From Kineothrix sp. IPX-CK (GTDB taxonomy: Bacteria > Bacillota > Clostridia > Lachnospirales > Lachnospiraceae), in assembly GCF_039134705.1 (NCBI RefSeq), contig NZ_CP146256.1, positions 2,480,001 to 2,544,000 on the forward strand: a DNA stretch of 64,000 bases, given 5' to 3'. The stretch's first letter is position 1. Every line of letters begins with the position of its first letter. The position numbers were made by a program, and so were the translations under genes. Below are positions 1 through 9,871 of this stretch, piece by piece. A model generated the notes under the pieces. That model saw nothing but the letters and a program-made list of their open reading frames with translations, did not search any database and was not told the DNA's origin.

Positions 1-558
1 CGATTCCGCCTGCAACACATGTCCGCGCTTTTTCAACACCTCTTTTTTTATATAAGAGAAAGTCTTTTTTTCTCCCTCTTTCGCCAGCATATGCAAAAGC
101 CTTTCCAGCAGTTCCTTCGTCTTCTCATGAAGGGGAGCCGGGTCTTTGCCCGAAAGGTAATATTCCAAAGGGGCATGGTCAGTATAATTGCCCTTTCGGT
201 ACACCTTGCATGCAGCTATGCGGTCCATGAGCATTTCCACGATATAGCGTTCCGGCATGGGCGCCGGAGCCATACCTCCGGGAATATTCTTTGTGCTGTA
301 ATCCAGCCAGTACTCGTAATGATGCTTGTTCCTTCCCTTATGGTGCAGCCATGCGGCGGAATAGCCAATGTCTTCTCTCTCCGCATTGTTCGGACTTCTG
401 TCCCCCTGATAGTACTTCGCACCAACTAAGAATTCCGTGGGGCTGTATTTGGATAAATCATGTGTTAGTCCCTGCCAATAAAGCCCCACCTTAAAGCAGC
501 CTTTCAACACGAGATATTTATGATAAGTTATCGTTTTAAAATGCTTCCAGATTTTCAT
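1..558 (-). CDS. DUF5662 family protein, cut by left edge
   Basis: An open frame of 186 codons begins at an ATG (556-558) and stays open to the first base, so the C-terminus lies outside. The protein starts MKIWKHFKTITYHKYLVLKG and contains THDLSKYSPTEF and AWLHHKGRNKHHYEYW. These His/Asp-rich segments recall the DUF5662 family, whose members are compact helical proteins with HD-like histidine pairs and are often misnamed catalase. Function is unknown. It is transcribed leftward, 33 bases from the end of the GH13-like gene, and may be cotranscribed with it. Family assignment is from recalled sequence features, so moderately sure; the reading frame itself is secure. Confidence 0.7.
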   Translation of the reverse strand, partial: MKIWKHFKTITYHKYLVLKGCFKVGLYWQGLTHDLSKYSPTEFLVGAKYYQGDRSPNNAEREDIGYSAAWLHHKGRNKHHYEYWLDYSTKNIPGGMAPAPMPERYIVEMLMDRIAACKVYRKGNYTDHAPLEYYLSGKDPAPLHEKTKELLERLLHMLAKEGEKKTFSYIKKEVLKKRGHVLQAES

Positions 559-591
559 ATTGTTCACCTACAAAAGACTGTCTGTGCCGGA

Positions 592-2520
592 TTAAAATGC
601 AGTCCTCACATATTGCCTTTTTTCAGGCTTCTGTCCTTTCTTCTGTTTTGAAATATATATATGAACCGTGCGGGGCTTCACCTCGGCCCTGGGCTGTTCT
701 TCCGCCTCGGCTAAAGACTCCGATAAAAACATATCCCCGCTTTCCCTTCCCGTATCTGCAAGCAATTGCCATTCCATGCCCTTGGGAAGCTTGGGAAGTG
801 CGAAATCGTGAGGAAGCCAGTGCATATTATATGCGATATAAAAGAAATTGTCGTCCTCTTTCTTATCTAATTTACCGTAGCAGCCACAGTACATGATTCC
901 GGCGTAACGGCTGTAGCCGCTAAGCTCAGGGCGCCACGCTTCCTCTCCATGATAAGAGACATCGGGATAACCGCAGCCGATATAATCAAGAAGCTTGGGT
1001 TCCTGTTCATTTCTAAGCACCGGATGCTCCTTCTTAAGGGAAATCAGGCTCTTCATACAGGAAAAAATGCTCTGTCCGGAACCGGTACTGTTCCATTTCA
1101 CAAAGCCGGTCTCGTTGTCCTGACAATAAGGGTTATTATTTCCATACCGGGTATTTCCGAATTCATCGCCGCTGTATATGAGGGGCGTTCCCTGAGAGGT
1201 AAAGAGCATGACGAGTACGTTTTTCATCTGCCTTTCCCGCAGCTTAAGTATGTCCTTTTTCCTCGTCGTACCTTCCGTTCCGCAGTTCCATGTAAAGTTG
1301 TTGTCATTGCCGTCTCTGCCTCCTTCGCCATTTTCCTCGTTATGCTTCTTCTCGTAGGAGACCATATCCGATAGTGTAAAGCCGTAATAATTAGTCACAT
1401 AATTTATCACGCCATGGCGGGCAGGATTTTTACGCTGTAATTCCAGAAAACATCCCAGCATATTGTCGTCGCCCTTTAGAAAACGGCGGGCCGTATACAT
1501 ATAATCATCATTATAGGAGGCCAGATTGCGGAATTCCGGTACTTCTTCCTCTCCATATATTTCTTCATAAGGAAAATTATCATAGAATAATTTAGTTTCC
1601 GTAAAGAGCGGATCCGAGGCGACAGCGCGTACCGGAAGCCTTTCTCCCTTTAAATGAATACCGTCAATGTGATATTCCAACACCCAGTATCTTAATGCCT
1701 CTAAGATCACTCCCTGATTTACTGAATCCGGAAAATAAAATTGCATAATTACCTCAATACCGTTCCTATGCAACTCCTTTACCATATCCTTAAACTCAGA
1801 AACCGCATCCCCATTGGAACTGAAGGCAGCCTTAGGTGCAAAATAAAATCCCTCTATATATCCCCAGCAATTGTACTTTTCCTTCTTCTCACTCTCCTGA
1901 GGCGGAGCGAATTTATTCTTTACCATCTCCTCCATGGATGCCTCGGCAGTAGGAAGTCTATGTCTTTCCGTCTCATCGAACTCATAGGCGGGCATCAACT
2001 CCACCGCTGTAATGCCAATCTCTTTTAAATGGGGGATTTTCTCTATGATTCCCCGATAAGTTCCCTTATGAGCTACTCCCGATGATCTATGCCTTGTAAA
2101 GGCCCTCACATTGAGACAGTACAAAATACTACTTTCATATGGATATTTTAAGGACTTATCGCCCTCCCAGTCGTAAGCTTCGCAAAGAAAACCGCCTCTT
2201 ATATGATCGCCGTACTTTCCCCATTTTTCATGCCCGTAAATTATCTTTGCATAGGGATCCGTAAAAACATACTCTCCGTCATAGAAATTATATTCGTATC
2301 TTTCGATATCGAGATTCTCGATTCCCATGCTGAAAATAGAGCCGGACTTACCCCGCACATCGAAAGGATGCCTGCACGATTCCTTCGTCTTCCTATCATA
2401 TAATATGATGCCGCAATCCTTCCCTTTCTTCATAGCCACCGAAAAATAAGTATGGTCATGCTCTGTTGTCACACCTAACGGATATGGTCTGCCGATTGTC
2501 GTGTTGTCGATTGTATACAT
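592..2520 (-). CDS. GH13 glycogen-debranching-enzyme homologue, catalytic motifs lost
   Basis: About 642 residues with the architecture of GlgX/isoamylase: an N-terminal CBM48-like domain (first ~110 residues), a GH13 barrel and a C-terminal beta domain. The family fingerprint is clear (LKEIGITAVELMPAYEF; GTPLIYSGDEFGNTRYGNNN). All catalytic motifs are altered. Motif I reads MQFYFP where DVVYNH is expected. Motif II reads IDGIHLKGE in place of VDGFRFDLA, losing the nucleophile Asp. Motif IV reads VTNYYGF in place of VT-HDGF. No general-acid Glu motif is recognisable. It is probably a non-hydrolytic pseudoenzyme that could bind or regulate alpha-glucans. The start at 2520 is preferred because GGAGGAG lies just before it; an upstream in-frame ATG at 2532 has no ribosome site. 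Confidence 0.85.
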   Translation of the reverse strand: MYTIDNTTIGRPYPLGVTTEHDHTYFSVAMKKGKDCGIILYDRKTKESCRHPFDVRGKSGSIFSMGIENLDIERYEYNFYDGEYVFTDPYAKIIYGHEKWGKYGDHIRGGFLCEAYDWEGDKSLKYPYESSILYCLNVRAFTRHRSSGVAHKGTYRGIIEKIPHLKEIGITAVELMPAYEFDETERHRLPTAEASMEEMVKNKFAPPQESEKKEKYNCWGYIEGFYFAPKAAFSSNGDAVSEFKDMVKELHRNGIEVIMQFYFPDSVNQGVILEALRYWVLEYHIDGIHLKGERLPVRAVASDPLFTETKLFYDNFPYEEIYGEEEVPEFRNLASYNDDYMYTARRFLKGDDNMLGCFLELQRKNPARHGVINYVTNYYGFTLSDMVSYEKKHNEENGEGGRDGNDNNFTWNCGTEGTTRKKDILKLRERQMKNVLVMLFTSQGTPLIYSGDEFGNTRYGNNNPYCQDNETGFVKWNSTGSGQSIFSCMKSLISLKKEHPVLRNEQEPKLLDYIGCGYPDVSYHGEEAWRPELSGYSRYAGIMYCGCYGKLDKKEDDNFFYIAYNMHWLPHDFALPKLPKGMEWQLLADTGRESGDMFLSESLAEAEEQPRAEVKPRTVHIYISKQKKGQKPEKRQYVRTAF

Positions 2521-2629
2521 GTTCTCCTCCATCCGTTAATATCCGCAGTCATTTTTCGTATGCTTTTACTGCATCGCCCTTAAAGTATACCATAAAAAAT
2601 TTTTTATGTGTAAAAATACAGAAAAATTA

Positions 2630-2658
2630 TTGATTAATGTTCTACTCGCTAGTACAAT
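2630..2658 (+). promoter_or_regulatory. SigA-type promoter of the DUF1292 gene
   Basis: TTGATT (2630-2635) and TACAAT (2653-2658) are separated by 17 bases, 47 bases before the DUF1292 start codon. GGGGAAAGGAG follows as a strong ribosome site. Confidence 0.6.
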
Positions 2659-2705
2659 AGGAACATGATCAGTAAAATAACTACCGGTAGGGGAAAGGAG
2701 TTTCT

Positions 2706-3041
2706 ATGGACAAAGAATTGAATAACCGGACAGAGACTGAAGAATTAAACGATGAGGAAATGACCGTTGAACTCGACTTGGAGGACGGCACCCATGTTGT
2801 CTGCGCAGTTGTGACAATTCTGGAATCGCAGGGAAAAGATTATATCGTACTTTTGCCGCTGGATGAAAACGGACAAAATACAGACGGAGAAGTGTGGTTC
2901 TACCGCTATTTCGAAGATAAGAACGACGTTAATGCCGAGCCGGAGCTTTTATATATCGAAGACGATGACGAATATGAAATGGTTGCCGACGCTTTTGACG
3001 AATATCTTGACAATGTGGAATTCGATGAATTTGTAGAATAA
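2706..3041 (+). CDS. DUF1292 domain protein
   Basis: A small, very acidic protein of 111 residues. MTVELDLEDGTHVVCAVV, YIVLLPLDENGQ and VWFYRYFED match the DUF1292 (YrzB-like) family of Firmicutes, whose role is unknown. It is the only rightward gene in the first 8 kb, with its own SigA-type promoter and a GGGGAAAGGAG ribosome site. In many Clostridia a DUF1292 gene sits near tRNA-modification or cell-division genes; here its neighbours are a glycogen-enzyme homologue and a helicase. A hairpin with a U tract follows the stop codon. Confidence 0.85.
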   Translation: MDKELNNRTETEELNDEEMTVELDLEDGTHVVCAVVTILESQGKDYIVLLPLDENGQNTDGEVWFYRYFEDKNDVNAEPELLYIEDDDEYEMVADAFDEYLDNVEFDEFVE

Positions 3042-3079
3042 CCGTTATATTTTTATTGAAATAATCATAATGGTAATAT

Positions 3080-3134
3080 GAGACTCTCTGGCCAAAGGCG
3101 CTGTAATCAGGCTCTTGCTTGGAGAGTCTCTTTT
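3080..3134 (+). terminator. Intrinsic terminator after the DUF1292 gene
   Basis: GAGACTCTC (3080-3088) pairs perfectly with GAGAGTCTC (3122-3130) and TTTT follows. The 33-base loop is long, and the hairpin overlaps the last codons of the convergent helicase gene. Confidence 0.5.
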
Positions 3135-4978
3135 AATTTCCCGATAAAAGGGGATGGTTCCCCATAATACAATATTTCTAAATATTCCTTCGCTCTGGTC
3201 ATAGCTACATAGAAAAGCCTCCGTTCCTCCTCAACAGCCTCTGGTGAAAGTGCTTTTCGATTCGGTATCGCTCCCTTTCTTATGTCCGGAAGATAGACCC
3301 TCGTATATTCCAGTCCTTTGGACATATGCATGGTAAGTAGCTTGATTCCTTCCTGCACTTTATTTTCTGTACTTTCTTTTTTATGAAGCAGGCATGTATA
3401 TTCCTGTACATAGTCCTTCCACTCCGTGAAGCTGCGCAGGTTTGCTGCCGATTTTTGCAGTTCTGCCAAAAGCTCTATTATTTCTTCCTTTTTTTCTTTA
3501 TCTTTCTCACTGCACAAATATTCCTCATATCCCATATTCTTCCGAATATAATCCACAGCAAGATAGGGGCGCAGGGCCGAAAGCATACTTAAATCCGACC
3601 AAAGCTTCCGCACCGTTTCCTGCATATGCGGCTTCTTATTATAATAATCCAGTAATAATCTCTCGGTAACCACAGGCTCCCCTGCCGCCTGTCTTTGGAT
3701 ATATCTGGACGGCTTATTCATAATGCGATAAAAATCTCCCCGCAGACCACCTGCACTCCCGCCTTTTCCCTTTTTGAAAATAGCTTCCGCAAAGGAAAGG
3801 TAGGAAAAGAGATCCTGTGCTATAGGTGTTTCAAAAATATTTTCAATATTATTCTTTGCATAAAAAGGGATATTGCAGGCAGCAAGTTCTCTGGACAGCG
3901 CACCTGCCTCCGCATTGGTGCGGTAAATGACGGCACTTTGGGACAGCTCTTCTTTAGTCATTTCCTTCAGCCTCTCCATAAGATATTTATGCTCCTCTTC
4001 CTTATCCGCAAAGGAAGAGATTTTTACTGCCTCCTTCTTCTTTCCTTCTCTCCTTTTATTTGCTGTAAGTTCCTTGGCAAAGCGGTTCTTATTATCCTCA
4101 ATGACTATTTGCGCCGCTTCCACAATCTCCTCGGTACACCTATAATTAATGCCCAGAGTAAGCTGCCTGGCCTCTCCATAATCGCTCATAAACTGCCTCA
4201 TAATATCCGGTCCTGCACCTCGAAAACCATATATAGACTGATCGTCATCTCCCACGATAAACAGGTTGTTCTGCGGAAGTGACAGACGGCGTATGATCTG
4301 ATACTGCAAAGGGGAGATGTCTTGAAATTCATCGATCATGATGTGAAAAAATGCATTTTGCCAGAAGGTAAGAACGTCGGAATTGTGTGTAAGAAGCTTA
4401 TCGCACAGAAGAATCATGTCGTCGAAATCTATCTTGCGCTCATCCTCCATGATACGGCAATATTCTTCGTATATATATGGAAATTGCTGTTGCAGCTCTT
4501 CGCCGTGATTCCTTATTATTTCTGATGCTCCGGAAATCGTAGAAAGGTTTTTAACGGCGCTTATAGCCTTCAGCAGATTTTGGTAAAGCTCTGCATTGTT
4601 TTCTTCCCCGCTTTTTATCATACGAAGAATATGTGTTAAATATTTATGTTTATCTGCCGCCGATGCCAGCTTTAAGTCCGAATTTCCCGACTGCCTCAAT
4701 ATATGATAATATACGGAATGAAAGGTTCCGAAGTGAACCTCCGGATAAGCATGCCCGGTAAGTACTAAGAAGCGTTCCTTCATCTCCTGTGCCGCAGCCT
4801 TTGTAAAAGTAATAACGAGAATTTTGTGGGGAGAAATCCCGTGATGCCGAATCAGATGACGAATCCGGCGAATAGTAAGATAGGTTTTGCCGCTTCCCGG
4901 TCCCGCGAGAACCTGCATGGGACCGGAAGCGTGCTCTATGGCTTGGGCCTGTGCCCTATTGCTTCTTTGATCAGACAT
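3107..4978 (-). CDS. UvrD/PcrA-like ATP-dependent DNA helicase (SF1A)
   Basis: A 623-residue superfamily 1A helicase. Visible motifs in order: Q-motif region [14 protein letters not shown], Walker [10 protein letters not shown] (residues ~25-33), Ia [11 protein letters not shown], motif [17 protein letters not shown], motif [17 protein letters not shown], motif [11 protein letters not shown], motif [20 protein letters not shown] and motif [19 protein letters not shown]. It is shorter than housekeeping PcrA/UvrD (~720-750 residues), so it may be an accessory UvrD paralogue acting in repair or in resolving replication conflicts. Its start overlaps the end of gltX by eight bases, indicating translational coupling in one leftward transcript. 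Confidence 0.9.
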   Translation of the reverse strand: MSDQRSNRAQAQAIEHASGPMQVLAGPGSGKTYLTIRRIRHLIRHHGISPHKILVITFTKAAAQEMKERFLVLTGHAYPEVHFGTFHSVYYHILRQSGNSDLKLASAADKHKYLTHILRMIKSGEENNAELYQNLLKAISAVKNLSTISGASEIIRNHGEELQQQFPYIYEEYCRIMEDERKIDFDDMILLCDKLLTHNSDVLTFWQNAFFHIMIDEFQDISPLQYQIIRRLSLPQNNLFIVGDDDQSIYGFRGAGPDIMRQFMSDYGEARQLTLGINYRCTEEIVEAAQIVIEDNKNRFAKELTANKRREGKKKEAVKISSFADKEEEHKYLMERLKEMTKEELSQSAVIYRTNAEAGALSRELAACNIPFYAKNNIENIFETPIAQDLFSYLSFAEAIFKKGKGGSAGGLRGDFYRIMNKPSRYIQRQAAGEPVVTERLLLDYYNKKPHMQETVRKLWSDLSMLSALRPYLAVDYIRKNMGYEEYLCSEKDKEKKEEIIELLAELQKSAANLRSFTEWKDYVQEYTCLLHKKESTENKVQEGIKLLTMHMSKGLEYTRVYLPDIRKGAIPNRKALSPEAVEEERRLFYVAMTRAKEYLEILYYGEPSPFIGKLKETLQARA

Positions 4979-6425
4979 TCTTCAATAACTGGATGCCCTT
5001 CTTAATGCGGCTTATGGATTCCTCTTTCCCTAGAATTTCCATGATTTCCGTCGCTCCGGCAGGTGTCATCTGTTTGCCGGATACGGCGGTTCTGATCGGC
5101 CACATCGCATAGCCGTTTTTACAGCCTTTTTTCTCCACGTAGGAAACAATCATCTGATAAAGGGAATCGTTATCGAATACATCCTGTGCTTCAATGATAG
5201 GAAGCATTTCTTCTAATACCTCCAGAGAGGATTCTTCCGTGGTCTTCATTTTCTTATGAACATACATCGCCGTCTCATATGCCGGAAGCTCTTCAAAGAA
5301 ATCTACCATTTCCTTTATGTCAGGGAATATTTCGATTCTTGTCTTGACCATCTGTGCGATTGCCTTCAAGTCCAGATCTTTCGTTAGCGCTTCCTTTAAA
5401 TAAGGCTCTGCCATTTCATAGAACTTATCGAACTCCATTGCCTTCATATATTCGCCGTTCATCCATTTTAATTTGGTATAATCAAAAACAGCGGGCGATT
5501 TGGATAAATGTTTGTAATTGAATACTTTTACCAGCTCTTCAAGGGAGAAAAGCTCTTCGTTGCCCTCCGGGCTCCAGCCGAGAAGTGCCACAAAGTTAAC
5601 GATAGCCTCCGACAAAAAACCCTGCCCGATCAAATCCTCATAAGAAGAATGCCCGCAGCGTTTGGAAAGCTTGTGATGCTCTTCGTCCGTAATCAACGGA
5701 CAATGGACATATACCGGAACCTCCCAGCCAAAGGCGTCATAAAGGCGGTTATATTTCGGAGAAGAAGAAAGATATTCATTTCCTCTCACCACATGCGTAA
5801 TTCCCATTAAATGGTCATCTACCACATTTGCAAAGTTATAGGTAGGATAGCCGTCGGATTTGATCAAAACCATGTCGTCCAGTTCTACATTGTCAACCGA
5901 AATATCTCCATAGATTTCATCATGAAAGGTGGTCGTCCCTTCGGTAGGGTTGTTCTGTCTGATCACATAGGGAATACCCGAAGCTAACTTCGCTTCCACT
6001 TCCTCCTTAGATAGATGCAGGCAGTGCTTATCGTAAATGTTGATTTCTTTTCCGGCAACAGTCTGGGTAAGGGTCGCCAGCCTTTCTTTATCGCAGAAGC
6101 AATAATAAGCCTCTCCTTTTTCAATCAGCTTTTTCGCATATTCCAAATAGATTCCCTTCGATTGCCTCTTGCTCTGAACATAAGGTCCCACTCCGCCGTC
6201 CTTATCCGGGCCTTCATCGTGTAAAAGCCCCGTTTTTTCCAAAGTACGGTAGATGATTTCCACTGCGCCCTCTACGAAGCGCTCCTGATCCGTATCTTCG
6301 ATCCTCAAAATGAAATCTCCGCCCTCATGCTTTGCTATGAGATAAGCGTATAGCGCCGTTCTTAAATTGCCTACGTGCATGCGTCCCGTAGGGCTGGGCG
6401 CATACCGTGTTCTTATTTTGGACAT
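4971..6425 (-). CDS. gltX: Glutamyl-tRNA synthetase
   Basis: A 484-residue class I aminoacyl-tRNA synthetase that charges tRNA with glutamate. The HIGH-like site is in [19 protein letters not shown], followed by [13 protein letters not shown]. The KMSKS-like site reads HKLSKRCG at about residue 240. The length and the C-terminal helical anticodon-binding region match GltX. In many Firmicutes the same enzyme also charges tRNA-Gln for the GatCAB route; whether that applies here cannot be told from this window. Its 3' end overlaps the helicase start, and the hydrogenase-like gene lies upstream on the same strand across an 80-base gap. Confidence 0.95.
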   Translation of the reverse strand: MSKIRTRYAPSPTGRMHVGNLRTALYAYLIAKHEGGDFILRIEDTDQERFVEGAVEIIYRTLEKTGLLHDEGPDKDGGVGPYVQSKRQSKGIYLEYAKKLIEKGEAYYCFCDKERLATLTQTVAGKEINIYDKHCLHLSKEEVEAKLASGIPYVIRQNNPTEGTTTFHDEIYGDISVDNVELDDMVLIKSDGYPTYNFANVVDDHLMGITHVVRGNEYLSSSPKYNRLYDAFGWEVPVYVHCPLITDEEHHKLSKRCGHSSYEDLIGQGFLSEAIVNFVALLGWSPEGNEELFSLEELVKVFNYKHLSKSPAVFDYTKLKWMNGEYMKAMEFDKFYEMAEPYLKEALTKDLDLKAIAQMVKTRIEIFPDIKEMVDFFEELPAYETAMYVHKKMKTTEESSLEVLEEMLPIIEAQDVFDNDSLYQMIVSYVEKKGCKNGYAMWPIRTAVSGKQMTPAGATEIMEILGKEESISRIKKGIQLLKNV

Positions 6426-6504
6426 TTATTTATTCCTCTGCTTTCTTGTAACTGTTCAGTGAGTGTTTTGTACTCATTGACTTCCTTGTTTTCATCCTTT
6501 ATTT

Positions 6505-7980
6505 TTACATATCGGGTATCTTCTTCGCCGCCGCAGCCTTGAAGCCCGCTACTTCTCTCGCCGCCTGAGGAATTGCGATATTGGTTCCCGCTCCGGCAAT
6601 ACAGCCTCCCGGACATGCCATGCCCTCAATCAGACAGCCGTCCTTCTTGCCCGCTTTAGCCAGCATAAGCATCTTTTTACACTCCGCAAGGCTTTCCGCA
6701 TGTTCAATGCGCACCTCCACATCGGGATAATATTCCCGGATGCATTCCTCGATAGCGCTGGCCACTCCGCCTGCGACACCGTAACCTCGTCCTGCTCCCG
6801 TAGCGTCTTCCAGCTTATCCGATACCTCTACATTAGTTAACACAATTTCCTTTGCTTCAAACATTCCGGAAAGCTCTTCAAAGGTAATGACGAAATCTAC
6901 GTCCGAACGGACGGTTCTTCTGGAAGCCTCCAGCTTTTTCGAGGCGCAAGGTCCGATGAATACTACACTTGCATCCGGATGGTCCTCCTTTATCTTGCGG
7001 GCTGTAGCCACCATAGGTGTCAGCTCGTTGGATATTTTATCGATAGTCTCCGGGAAAAATTTCTTAGCCAGCACCGACCATGAGGGACAGCAGGAGGTCA
7101 GCAGGAACGGCAGTTCTCCCGTAGTCACCGCATGAACATAATGCTCGGCTTCCGCCATGGCTCCCATATCGGCTCCTATGGCCGTCTCATATACGTCATA
7201 AAAACCAAGCTCTTTCAAAGCTGTCTTGATTCTGTCAGGTGTCACTTTCGCTCCAAACTGTCCGACAAAGGCCGGAGCCACCTGAGCTATGATTTTCCGT
7301 CCAGACTGCAAAGCCCTAATCAGTTGGAATACCTGCGATTTATCAGCAATCGCACCGAAGGGACAATTTACCATACATTGCCCGCAGGATACGCACAAAT
7401 CATTGTCGATTATCGCTCTTCCCCTCGTGTCGTTTTTTATCGCATTCACTCCGCAGGCAGACAGACACGGCCTTATCTGATGTGAAATAGCATCATAAGG
7501 ACAAACCGTCTTGCACTTGCCGCATTTAATGCATTTTTCCTGATCGATGATAGACTTTCCGTCCTTCATGGATACAGCACCTTTGGGACATACCTCTCTG
7601 CAGGGATGGGCAAGACAGCCCATACATTTATCCGTCACCTCATAACGATTCTCCGGACATGCATTGCAGGCGGAAGGAATGACTTGCATCAGCGGCGGTT
7701 CATAATATTTCTCATCGATATCACTCTCCGCCAACCCTTGGGTGACGTGTACCGGAACGTTCTCAGATCTTAGGGAAAGTCCCATGGCGAGCCTGATTCT
7801 CTCTCCCACGACAGCCCGTTCCCTATATACGCTTCCATAGGGAGACTCATCATAATCTACAATTTTATATGGCAGCGCCTCCACATCATTGATCAAATCC
7901 TTCGAATGATATGCCAGATTTGCAACCTCTTTAAATATGCGTCTACGAATTTTTCGCACTTGTGTATCGATACCTCTCAT
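6505..7980 (-). CDS. [FeFe]-hydrogenase-like iron-sulfur protein, monomeric
   Basis: A 491-residue protein with an N-terminal Cys cluster (CNACPENRYEVTDKCMGCLAHPC), two 4Fe-4S ferredoxin motifs (CIKCGKCKTVCP and CVSCGQCMVNCP) and the H-cluster domain. The three H-cluster signatures are visible: TSCCPSW, IGPCASKKLEA and GMACPGGCIAGAG. The canonical proline of MPC in signature two is replaced (IGPC), which fits the group B or other divergent [FeFe] hydrogenases rather than the classic bidirectional type. It could evolve or consume H2 with ferredoxin, or act as a redox sensor. A GAGGAGG-like site precedes the ATG. No HydE/F/G maturase is in the window. Confidence 0.85.
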   Translation of the reverse strand: MRGIDTQVRKIRRRIFKEVANLAYHSKDLINDVEALPYKIVDYDESPYGSVYRERAVVGERIRLAMGLSLRSENVPVHVTQGLAESDIDEKYYEPPLMQVIPSACNACPENRYEVTDKCMGCLAHPCREVCPKGAVSMKDGKSIIDQEKCIKCGKCKTVCPYDAISHQIRPCLSACGVNAIKNDTRGRAIIDNDLCVSCGQCMVNCPFGAIADKSQVFQLIRALQSGRKIIAQVAPAFVGQFGAKVTPDRIKTALKELGFYDVYETAIGADMGAMAEAEHYVHAVTTGELPFLLTSCCPSWSVLAKKFFPETIDKISNELTPMVATARKIKEDHPDASVVFIGPCASKKLEASRRTVRSDVDFVITFEELSGMFEAKEIVLTNVEVSDKLEDATGAGRGYGVAGGVASAIEECIREYYPDVEVRIEHAESLAECKKMLMLAKAGKKDGCLIEGMACPGGCIAGAGTNIAIPQAAREVAGFKAAAAKKIPDM

Positions 7981-8123
7981 AGCGCCCTCCTCGTCTTTAT
8001 CTCTCCTAAGCTTGCCGATATTGTTAACATTTTGTCATTATCAGCAAATATTATTTTTACATAAACCTAAGAGGAAATCAAGGCATTTCCTACAACTTTT
8101 TCCGTATTTGAGGGAATGTATCT

Positions 8124-8166
8124 CTAAAAAAACAAGCTTCCTGTCCGGAATACGATCACGGAAACA
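8124..8166 (-). terminator. Terminator-like hairpin after the feoB relic
   Basis: On the minus strand, an imperfect stem (CTTGTTTCCG with CCGGACAGGAAGCTTG) is followed by seven T residues. It lies just downstream of the feoB relic and probably survives from the intact gene. Confidence 0.4.
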
Positions 8167-8168
8167 AG

Positions 8169-8515
8169 CTATGCGAAGGTCAATTGAACAATTACCGTCT
8201 TAAATGTAAATTTCCAGGAACCGCTTTCTTTTTTATGGTCGTCACCGTAGCGATGCAGGGTCCGTATAAAAGGCAGAAGATCATCAGCGAATAGGCATTG
8301 GTTACGCCAAACAATACTGCGAAGCTGGATACCACCACCTCTTTTGCTGAAATACCGGCAATTAACGCTACAACGATTTGCCACATTCCAAGTCCTGCAC
8401 CCGCTCTGTATACCTTTTGCATAATATTGATAACCTTAGCTACCAAAATAGTCAAGGCCATGAACAATATGAATATATTGGGGACAAAAGTAAGTATTCT
8501 GCCCACCTCTTTATC
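8169..8515 (-). pseudogene. feoB: feoB 3'-end relic (ferrous iron transporter)
   Basis: The translation VPNIFILFMALTILVAKVIN, GLGMWQIVVALIAGISAKEV, LLYGPCIATVTTIKK matches the C-terminal membrane part of FeoB, including its AGISAKEVVVSS segment. Only about 110 codons of a gene normally ~2 kb long remain. In a second frame the homology continues as KKESGSWKFTFKTVIVQLTF (8169-8235), showing a frameshift at the A-rich stretch near 8235. The GTPase domain is absent. It ends against a second, oppositely oriented relic, so a deletion joined two decayed genes. Confidence 0.75.
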
Positions 8516-8659
8516 CACATTTGAGATTGATTCTCACTAATTCCCCTTCCTCCAGAATTATATTCTTCCCCTCCATTAGTGTCAACATATATCAGACTCC
8601 AATAATTCCCCGATGAACGCAAAGAATAGTTATAAAGCGCTCTGGAAGAATCAACAAGA

Positions 8660-9590
8660 CTAAAAATAGGCGACAAAATCGCTATCGTCAGTCTCTCATG
8701 GGGCGGACTGGGTGATCCCCAATTCATCCACAAATACTACATCGCGAAACAACGCTTGGAACATGACTTTGGCTTACAAGTCATTTCCATGCCTCACTCT
8801 CTAAAAGGAAGCAACTTCATAGCAAACCATCCAGAACTACGCGCTAAAGATTTAATGGATGCCTTTGAAGACAAATCTTCATGGGCTATTCCGACACAAC
8901 AATTAACCATTTCATGATGTACAAAGCCGGCCTCATTTCCTTCTATGGCCCTTCAATTCTATGCGAATTCGGAGAATATGTAAAAATGTTCGACTATACT
9001 AAATCCGCTATAATCGACATCTTATTCGGCGATCAGATACGATACCCTCTTCTTCCAAGCTCCGAATGGACTGATGATCACATCTCGTGGAGTGAAAACA
9101 ATGTAAATACGGTGCACGTATTAAAAAAGATTTGCGTGGCTACGAAATCATCAGCGGAAAAGGAATCGTTCAAGGACACCTGCCCGGAGACTGTATCGAC
9201 GTTTTTATCATGGCTAATGGGACAAAAATCTGGCCATCTATTAACGAATGGACAAACGCCATCCTGTTTATTTAAACAAGTGAACATAAACCCTCTCCTG
9301 ATTTCATTAAATGGACCCTTCGAAACATGGCGGCCCAAGGCATCCTAAACGTTCTGAAAGGAATCATTATCGGAAAGCCTCAGGGTGAAGTATATTATGA
9401 AGAATACAAAACTGTAATTACGCAAGTAATCATTTCAGAGGAGCGCCTGTATGATTTACCCATATTTTACAACGTAAACTTTGATCACGCCAAACCCGTA
9501 ACTATAATCCCTTATGGCATTACCGTCGAGTTAAACTGCGAAACAAAAACTATTACTTTTTTAGAGAGCGCTACAAGCCCTGCCTATTAG
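8660..9590 (+). pseudogene. S66 LD-carboxypeptidase / MccF-like relic, frameshifted
   Basis: Three successive frames give pieces of one S66-family peptidase. The first (8660-8880) reads RLKIGDKIAIVSLSWGGLGD and later IANHPELRAKDLMDAFEDKSS. The second (from 8881) reads MGYSDTTINHFMMYKAGLIS and FYGPSILCEFGEY. The third (about 9115-9590) includes IIIGKPQGEVYYEEYKTVIT and ends SPAY. The piece between DKSS and MGYSDTT lacks the conserved segment around the GGDD turn, so there is an internal deletion as well as frameshifts. The intact family cleaves LD-peptides of peptidoglycan or confers microcin C-type immunity. This copy is surely inactive. Confidence 0.75.
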
Positions 9591-9700
9591 CAAGGCGGTT
9601 TAACATCGGATACCGACCGTCTTTTCTACCTTTTTCTATTCCTTTTTTACGCATCCTGTGCGCTGCCAATTCCTTTCCCATACATAGATGAATGATATGC

Positions 9701-9871
9701 TCAAATTATTCGATTTTTATTGTCTGTATTGTTATTACAGTAAATTATGATTGCTTGATTTACAAATTCCGATAAATTTATTATGCTTTCTCCTTTTAAA
9801 GCCTTATCAATAAGTTCAATTAATTCCATTTTTGCAACACTATTTACAGTCATTATCTCGTCCTTATTCAT
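9701..9871 (-). CDS. Small hypothetical protein
   Basis: A 56-residue ORF beginning MNKDEIMTVNSVAKMELIEL. It resembles a short amphipathic ribbon-helix-helix-like or helical peptide but is not recognised. It starts eight bases before the end of the DUF2268 gene, so it looks translationally coupled to it. It could be a small regulatory partner; no function can be assigned. Confidence 0.4.
   Translation of the reverse strand: MNKDEIMTVNSVAKMELIELIDKALKGESIINLSEFVNQAIIIYCNNNTDNKNRII

Noticed and set aside
19..494. Rightward ORFs at the left edge
   Set aside because: They are antisense to the DUF5662 frame, lack ribosome sites and encode biased, unrecognisable sequence.
6413..6616. 67-codon leftward ORF between gltX and the hydrogenase-like gene
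   Set aside because: Mostly an out-of-frame reading of the hydrogenase-like gene end; no ribosome site.
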